A stretch of 7,707 bases of DNA from Omnitrophica WOR_2 bacterium RBG_13_41_10 (GTDB lineage: Bacteria; Omnitrophota; Gorgyraeia; Gygaellales; Profunditerraquicolaceae). The stretch spans positions 96,576 through 104,282 of the forward strand of contig MHGH01000012.1 in the NCBI GenBank assembly GCA_001805465.1, written 5' to 3'. Under the pieces are notes generated by a model that saw nothing but the letters and a program-made list of their open reading frames with translations, searched no databases and had not been told where the DNA came from. Shown here piece by piece: positions 5,571-7,707 of the stretch; the stretch's first letter is position 1; each line of letters starts with the position of its first letter. Made by a program: the position numbers and the translations under genes.

Positions 5571-5898
5571 TTTGTTTCAATTCCTCCTGTTTACAACCTC
5601 GTTCAGAATCTGAACGAGGTTCTTGCTGCTGATTTTTCAACTGCGCGAGCTGCGCTTCGAGCTTCGAGACGTCGCGATTCAGCCGCAAAATAAAACTCAG
5701 ATGATATGAGTAATGAATCAAAGCGGCAGAGTACTTGTTGCGCATGATCGCTTTGCGTTCGCCGAAGGATTTTAAGATGTCGATTTCGTAAGCTTCGTAC
5801 GCCGCTTTAAGAAGAGGCTCTAGCGCTTTCGCTTTGCGGCGCAAACGGCGCAGATCGCGCAGCCGCAATACTAATTTGTTTAATTGTTTTTTATCCAT
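5560..5898 (-). CDS. Basic coiled-coil protein of unknown function
   Basis: A 112-residue protein from ATG at 5896-5898 (MDKKQLNKLVLRLRDLRRLR), which I do not recognise. The first 30 residues are extremely basic, then come alternating helical segments, and residues about 75-95 (LNRDVSKLEAQLAQLKNQQQ) suggest a coiled coil; the tail is acidic and polar. The frame is open for 28 more codons to a GTG at 5982, but that extension runs through the palindromic repeat, so I prefer the ATG. No Shine-Dalgarno is evident; the ATG follows by one base the stop of a 31-codon ORF, so re-initiation is plausible. Its end overlaps the cold-shock gene start, pointing to one transcription unit. A nucleic-acid-binding role is likely from charge alone. 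Confidence 0.65.
   Translation of the reverse strand: MDKKQLNKLVLRLRDLRRLRRKAKALEPLLKAAYEAYEIDILKSFGERKAIMRNKYSAALIHYSYHLSFILRLNRDVSKLEAQLAQLKNQQQEPRSDSERGCKQEELKQNER
5595..5621. repeat. 13-bp perfect inverted repeat upstream of the cold-shock gene
   Basis: AACCTCGTTCAGA (5595-5607) and TCTGAACGAGGTT (5609-5621) are exact complements around a single central base. It is coding sequence for the end of the basic coiled-coil protein (EPRSDSERG). On the transcript it would form a stem just before the AGGAGG of the cold-shock gene. No T-run follows, so it is not an intrinsic terminator. It may be a translational control stem or a dyad protein-binding site. Confidence 0.75.
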
Positions 5899-5899
5899 A

Positions 5900-5995
5900 T
5901 TAATTATTCTTTGCGTGCTCAACGGCTTCGCCTTGTTCCCGTTGCTGCAAATTTGCAGTAACGAGCGGTAACTTATCGCCACCGCCTAAGCTCAT
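5900..5995 (-). CDS. Short ORF, 31 residues, ParB-linker-like fragment
   Basis: ATG at 5993-5995 opens a 31-codon frame starting MSLGGGDKLPLVTANLQQRE and continuing QGEAVEHAKNN before TAA at 5900-5902. The segment VTANLQQ plus EQGEA matches the layout of LSANLHQ plus EQGKA found at 7012-7089 and 6002-6077, so it is a third, diverged copy of the same ParB-type linker. Its ATG overlaps as ATGA the stop of the second copy's frame, and its stop is one base before the ATG of the basic coiled-coil gene. It is either a degraded fragment or a small translated leader that couples to the next gene. Confidence 0.35.
   Translation of the reverse strand: MSLGGGDKLPLVTANLQQREQGEAVEHAKNN
5940..5963. repeat. 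Palindrome C of the TGCAAATTTGCA family
   Basis: CGTTGC (5940-5945) and GTAACG (5958-5963) flank the core TGCAAATTTGCA (5946-5957), giving a 24-base palindrome with one G-T opposition (5944/5959). Compared with the other two copies, the base next to the core is C/G instead of G/C, a compensated change, and the outer arms differ entirely but still pair. Confidence 0.8.
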
Positions 5996-6001
5996 GCGCC
6001 G

Positions 6002-6125
6002 CCCGTAACTTTAGCTGCTAACTTCATGGCTTTACCTTGTTCAGCAATCACTTGGTGCAAATTTGCACTAAGTGATTTTTTCTTTCCCGGCGCTGTGCCA
6101 GCTGTTCTAGAGTTAACGCAACTGG
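6002..6125 (-). pseudogene. Out-of-frame fragment of a ParB-like linker (copy B)
   Basis: In a frame different from the long Toprim ORF, the minus strand reads NSRTAGTAPGKKKSLSANLH followed by QVIAEQGKAMKLAAKVTGGA and a stop (TGA, 5994-5996). This is the linker that precedes the HTH in ParB-like proteins and is nearly the same as residues 84-110 of the long ORF (copy A). It lacks a start, the ParB domain and the downstream HTH, so it is a remnant. It begins where the Toprim ORF loses its expected homology, marking a recombination joint. The copied bases 6002-6044 match 7012-7054 with a single difference. Confidence 0.6.
6046..6077. repeat. Palindrome B of the TGCAAATTTGCA family
   Basis: AATCACTT (6046-6053) and AAGTGATT (6070-6077) flank GGTGCAAATTTGCACT (6054-6069), forming a 32-base palindrome with one G-T opposition (6054/6069). 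The inner 22 bases (6051-6072) are identical to palindrome A, while the outer arm bases differ and still pair with each other. It covers the stop codon of the long Toprim ORF and part of fragment B. Confidence 0.85.
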
Positions 6126-7337
6126 CACGACTTGAAATCTATCGTCTTTCGTATCAAGATACAAAAACTCCGACACCCTATCCTGCACGTCTTGAATCAT
6201 GCGCTTTCCGCTTGGATCGTGATCTCCTAAATATAAGATTCTGCATTTCTTGCCTTCTTTTATTTTTTGCGACATTCGCTGGCTGATGTTATACATGAAA
6301 GACGTGCCCGTCCAGCCCTTCATATAGCAGATAGTCAGATGATACTTCTGTCCTATCGGCTTGATTATCGGCTCAAGAGCTAATTTCTCGCAGCAGATTT
6401 CTAAATAATAGTCTTGATCTGACCATCTCGGTAACCTGTAAGAATTCATCGCTGAGTTTAAAATGTCTTGCACAGAGTTCCATTCAGAACACTCTTCTGC
6501 GCTTCTGCTTTCGTCAGAGATAGCGTCCCAGTCGATAATTCCAGCGTATCTTAACTTCTTAATATAATCGCTCAACTTTGTATCATGCTCGCTAGAGTTG
6601 GGCATCAAGCCTTTAGAGACTAATTGATACTTGATTGCGCGAACGCCTAACGGGATGTTCTGCTTATAAAAATACTCGTCGATGATGTCTTCTATCTCTT
6701 TTAACCATTCGGCTTTACTCTTTCGCCATTTGACTTTCTCGCCAAGATGATTAGTGTATTCGAATCTAGTGTAGCCCTGCGCTTCCCAACTTCTATATTT
6801 TATCTTCGCCATTTCTGCTTTCTCTCCTTCTATAATACGTGCGTTCTTTGGAGCATCTTTAACTAATATAGCACGTTCTTTCGTGCTTTTTGCTTCTTTG
6901 ATATCGCGTTTAGCTTCGCGAAGAGTGATTTTGCCCGCTAATGCTTCCTTAAAAGCTTCTGGGTCTTGTTCTCTGATCTTCTTTGCTTCATAGCCGTAGC
7001 GTTCTTTTCCACCCGTAACTTTAACTGCTAACTTCATGGCTTTACCTTGTTCAGATTGCAAACCTTGGTGCAAATTTGCACTAAGGTTTTTCTTATTGCC
7101 ACGCCCACCAGAACCATCTAAACCTTTACCTTCTCGCTGTCTCTTCTTGGCTTCTTCTGAAAACTTCTCTGCGACAATCGCCGTAATGCAGCCTATTTGT
7201 GTTACACTTAAATGTCTTCGCTTTATATTCAAAGACACGACATGCGACAGCGGATTGTTACCTTTAAGGTAGTCAGCTTTTTGACTACCTTTTTTACCGC
7301 GACCTCGATCTTCTAACACTGGTGACACTTTCGTCAC
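6048..7337 (-). CDS. ParB-like C-terminal half fused to winged-helix/Toprim-type protein, truncated C-terminus
   Basis: A 429-codon frame in two parts. Residues 30-150 resemble the segment after the ParB domain in ParB-like proteins: SHVVSLNIKRRHLSVTQ, a Gly/Lys-rich linker (70-98), then AKKIREQDPEAFKEALAGKI. The ParB domain itself is absent. Residues 195-412 resemble phage and plasmid proteins that combine a winged helix (VRAIKYQLVSKGL, then RYAGIIDWDAI) with a Toprim-like fold; Glu317 (CEKLAL) and the acidic GDHDPSG motif (371-377) are present. Relatives normally continue after VALTLEQ with a conserved tail, which here is replaced by 14 unrelated residues. The start given is GTG (7335-7337) and is weak. 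An internal ATG at 6810-6812 (Met176) has GAAGGAG about 11 bases upstream and may start the Toprim protein alone. Toprim domains bind metal and act on DNA, but activity here is uncertain. Confidence 0.72.
   Translation of the reverse strand: MTKVSPVLEDRGRGKKGSQKADYLKGNNPLSHVVSLNIKRRHLSVTQIGCITAIVAEKFSEEAKKRQREGKGLDGSGGRGNKKNLSANLHQGLQSEQGKAMKLAVKVTGGKERYGYEAKKIREQDPEAFKEALAGKITLREAKRDIKEAKSTKERAILVKDAPKNARIIEGEKAEMAKIKYRSWEAQGYTRFEYTNHLGEKVKWRKSKAEWLKEIEDIIDEYFYKQNIPLGVRAIKYQLVSKGLMPNSSEHDTKLSDYIKKLRYAGIIDWDAISDESRSAEECSEWNSVQDILNSAMNSYRLPRWSDQDYYLEICCEKLALEPIIKPIGQKYHLTICYMKGWTGTSFMYNISQRMSQKIKEGKKCRILYLGDHDPSGKRMIQDVQDRVSEFLYLDTKDDRFQVVPVALTLEQLAQRRERKNHLVQICTK
7012..7089. repeat. Direct repeat copy A including palindrome A
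   Basis: Bases 7012-7054 repeat 6002-6044 with one mismatch, and 7064-7085 repeat 6051-6072 exactly; the bases between differ. Within it AAACCTT (7060-7066) and AAGGTTT (7083-7089) flank GGTGCAAATTTGCACT, making a 30-base palindrome with one G-T opposition (7067/7082). It encodes NLSANLHQG in the long ORF. Confidence 0.85.
7266..7295 (+). terminator. 10-bp hairpin with T-run (terminator-like on plus strand)
   Basis: AAGGTAGTCA (7266-7275) and TGACTACCTT (7282-7291) form a perfect 10-bp stem with a 6-base loop, and six T residues (7290-7295) follow on the plus strand. That is intrinsic-terminator geometry for plus-strand transcription, although no plus-strand gene is visible. On the minus strand the same bases code for KGSQKADYLK in the long ORF, so it may instead be one of the local coding hairpins. 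Confidence 0.45.
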
Positions 7338-7342
7338 AAGTG
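7317..7342. repeat. Inverted repeat at the start of the long ORF
   Basis: CACT-G-GTGAC (7317-7326) pairs with GTCAC-A-AGTG (7333-7342) around a 6-base loop, leaving a single G/A mismatch. It contains the GTG proposed as start of the long ORF and the stop codon of the upstream out-of-frame fragment, so it sits at a joint between two reading frames. Confidence 0.65.
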
Positions 7343-7466
7343 ATTTCTTGTTGCAAAGTCGTCAAGTTGCATTTTTTGCAACTTGCCACCTGTGTATTGA
7401 TTACCCCTATCGCCGCCCTGCTTCGTTTCAGGGTGCAGTTGCACTTTCGATTCATTTTCGATTTCT
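7334..7466 (-). pseudogene. Remnant of a phage-type HPETK linker protein
   Basis: Between the membrane protein and the long ORF, one minus-strand frame reads KVQLHPETKQGGDRGNQYTG followed by GKLQKMQLDDFATRNHL and TGA (7334-7336). The HPETKxGG segment with a basic linker is a recognisable part of ParB-related and phage regulatory proteins, where it is normally followed by a T.K.TG.S.RT.Q helix-turn-helix. Here the frame stops instead, and there is no start or N-terminal domain. I read it as a broken fragment joined out of frame to the next ParB-like piece. Two inverted repeats (7363-7385, 7416-7433) lie inside it. Confidence 0.5.
7363..7385. repeat. 9-bp perfect inverted repeat
   Basis: CAAGTTGCA (7363-7371) and TGCAACTTG (7377-7385) are exact complements around five T residues. 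On the minus strand it falls in the codons for KLQKMQL of the broken fragment. It has no sequence kinship with the neighbouring hairpins beyond being short and AT-loop closed. Confidence 0.7.
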
Positions 7467-7655
7467 AAAATATCTGTCCGCGTAAGCGTAAAGAAGCGCT
7501 CTCTGTATTTTATAAAAAAATATAAAGTACAGCGCGAGAAGCTCGAGCTTCTGAAGCAGAGTCGTCGGCTTCAGAATTCTGACACAAAACAGATAAGCTT
7601 CTGCGGGCAAAAGATAAAGAGGCAGCGCGACAATCATTATCAAATATCTACGCAT
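7452..7655 (-). CDS. Small membrane protein of unknown function
   Basis: A 67-residue protein I do not recognise. Residues about 4-25 (YLIMIVALPLYLLPAEAYLF) and 33-50 (LLQKLELLALYFIFFYKI) are hydrophobic and long enough to span the membrane, with a basic tail (DRYFRNRK), so a two-helix inner-membrane protein is expected. The ATG at 7653-7655 is preceded by AAGGA about eight bases upstream. A frame that would end at TAA 7667-7669 (ending TALVLKLHA) is open to the window edge and may be the end of an upstream gene, but the frame of this ORF is also open to the edge, so an N-terminal extension cannot be excluded. Holins are small two-helix proteins, but nothing specific supports that role here. 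Confidence 0.6.
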   Translation of the reverse strand: MRRYLIMIVALPLYLLPAEAYLFCVRILKPTTLLQKLELLALYFIFFYKIQRALLYAYADRYFRNRK

Positions 7656-7707
7656 TATTTTTTTCCTTACGCATGAAGCTTCAATACGAGCGCCGTAGAT
7701 ATTATCG

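Noticed and set aside
5899..5982. N-terminal extension of the basic coiled-coil protein to GTG 5982
   Set aside because: The extension translates through palindrome C, whose linker peptide reads in another frame, and an ATG start at 5898 sits one base after an upstream stop.
6046..6081. Programmed -1 frameshift: A AAA AAT (6075-6081 on the minus strand) followed by palindrome B
   Set aside because: A slip would fuse the Toprim ORF to linker copy B, but copy B homology already extends upstream of the slip site in its own frame, so a recombination joint explains the data better. The hairpin also starts with essentially no spacer.
6026..7272. Two plus-strand ORFs (6026-6286 and 7036-7272) with the same opening MALPCS and a shared WCKFAL
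   Set aside because: They resemble each other only because they lie antisense to the duplicated ParB-linker segment. Composition is low quality and no ribosome binding site is seen.
7452..7655. Holin or toxin assignment for the small membrane protein
   Set aside because: Two hydrophobic helices alone are not specific, and no endolysin or antitoxin gene is visible next to it.

Overview
The window reads as a chromosomal segment from an uncultivated Gram-negative-type bacterium carrying most of an integrated mobile element. Every gene I can support lies on the minus strand, so transcription runs from high to low coordinates. The left edge (1-1179) is ordinary chromosome: the start of an RNase HI gene, a C4 zinc-ribbon coiled-coil gene (a pair often adjacent in bacteria), then tRNA-Val(CAC) and a CAT-anticodon tRNA. 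A short ATCCCGTTA repeat sits between the two protein genes. I suspect a candidate-phylum bacterium such as Omnitrophota from this arrangement, but that is an impression and not proven by the sequence.

From 1179 to the right edge the content is mobile. The stop codon of a tyrosine integrase overlaps the first base of the CAT tRNA, so one end of the element lies at or very near the 5' end of that tRNA. Going upstream, a tight operon (about 5106 down to 1179) encodes a small HTH protein, a second XerC/D-like tyrosine recombinase, a ParB/Srx-fold DNA-binding protein, two or three small unknown proteins, an excisionase-like HTH protein and the integrase. Spacings are mostly a few bases or overlaps. 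A strong sigma70-type promoter (TTGACA, 16 bp, TATACT) places the predicted transcript start on the A of the HTH start codon, giving a leaderless message. Three copies of a 12-base repeat lie at and upstream of its -35 box, probably operators or iterons.

Upstream again (5340-5898) are a cold-shock-domain protein and a small basic coiled-coil protein. A 13-bp inverted repeat sits just ahead of the cold-shock ribosome binding site. The right part (5900-7466) is a mosaic. A long ORF joins the C-terminal half of a ParB-like protein (RRHLS motif, basic linker, HTH-like region) to a winged-helix plus Toprim-type protein with a GDHDPSG motif. Around and inside it are out-of-frame fragments of the same kind of ParB linker. 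A small two-helix membrane protein occupies the right edge.

The most unusual signal is in this mosaic: three palindromes share the core TGCAAATTTGCA but have different outer arms that remain mutually complementary. Several further unrelated inverted repeats sit nearby. They fall in linker-coding sequence and at the joints between gene fragments, suggesting that hairpins are either a functional element or the sites where these modules are cut and rejoined. The second end of the element lies outside the window, so its size and type (integrative element, prophage satellite or integrated plasmid) cannot be settled here.
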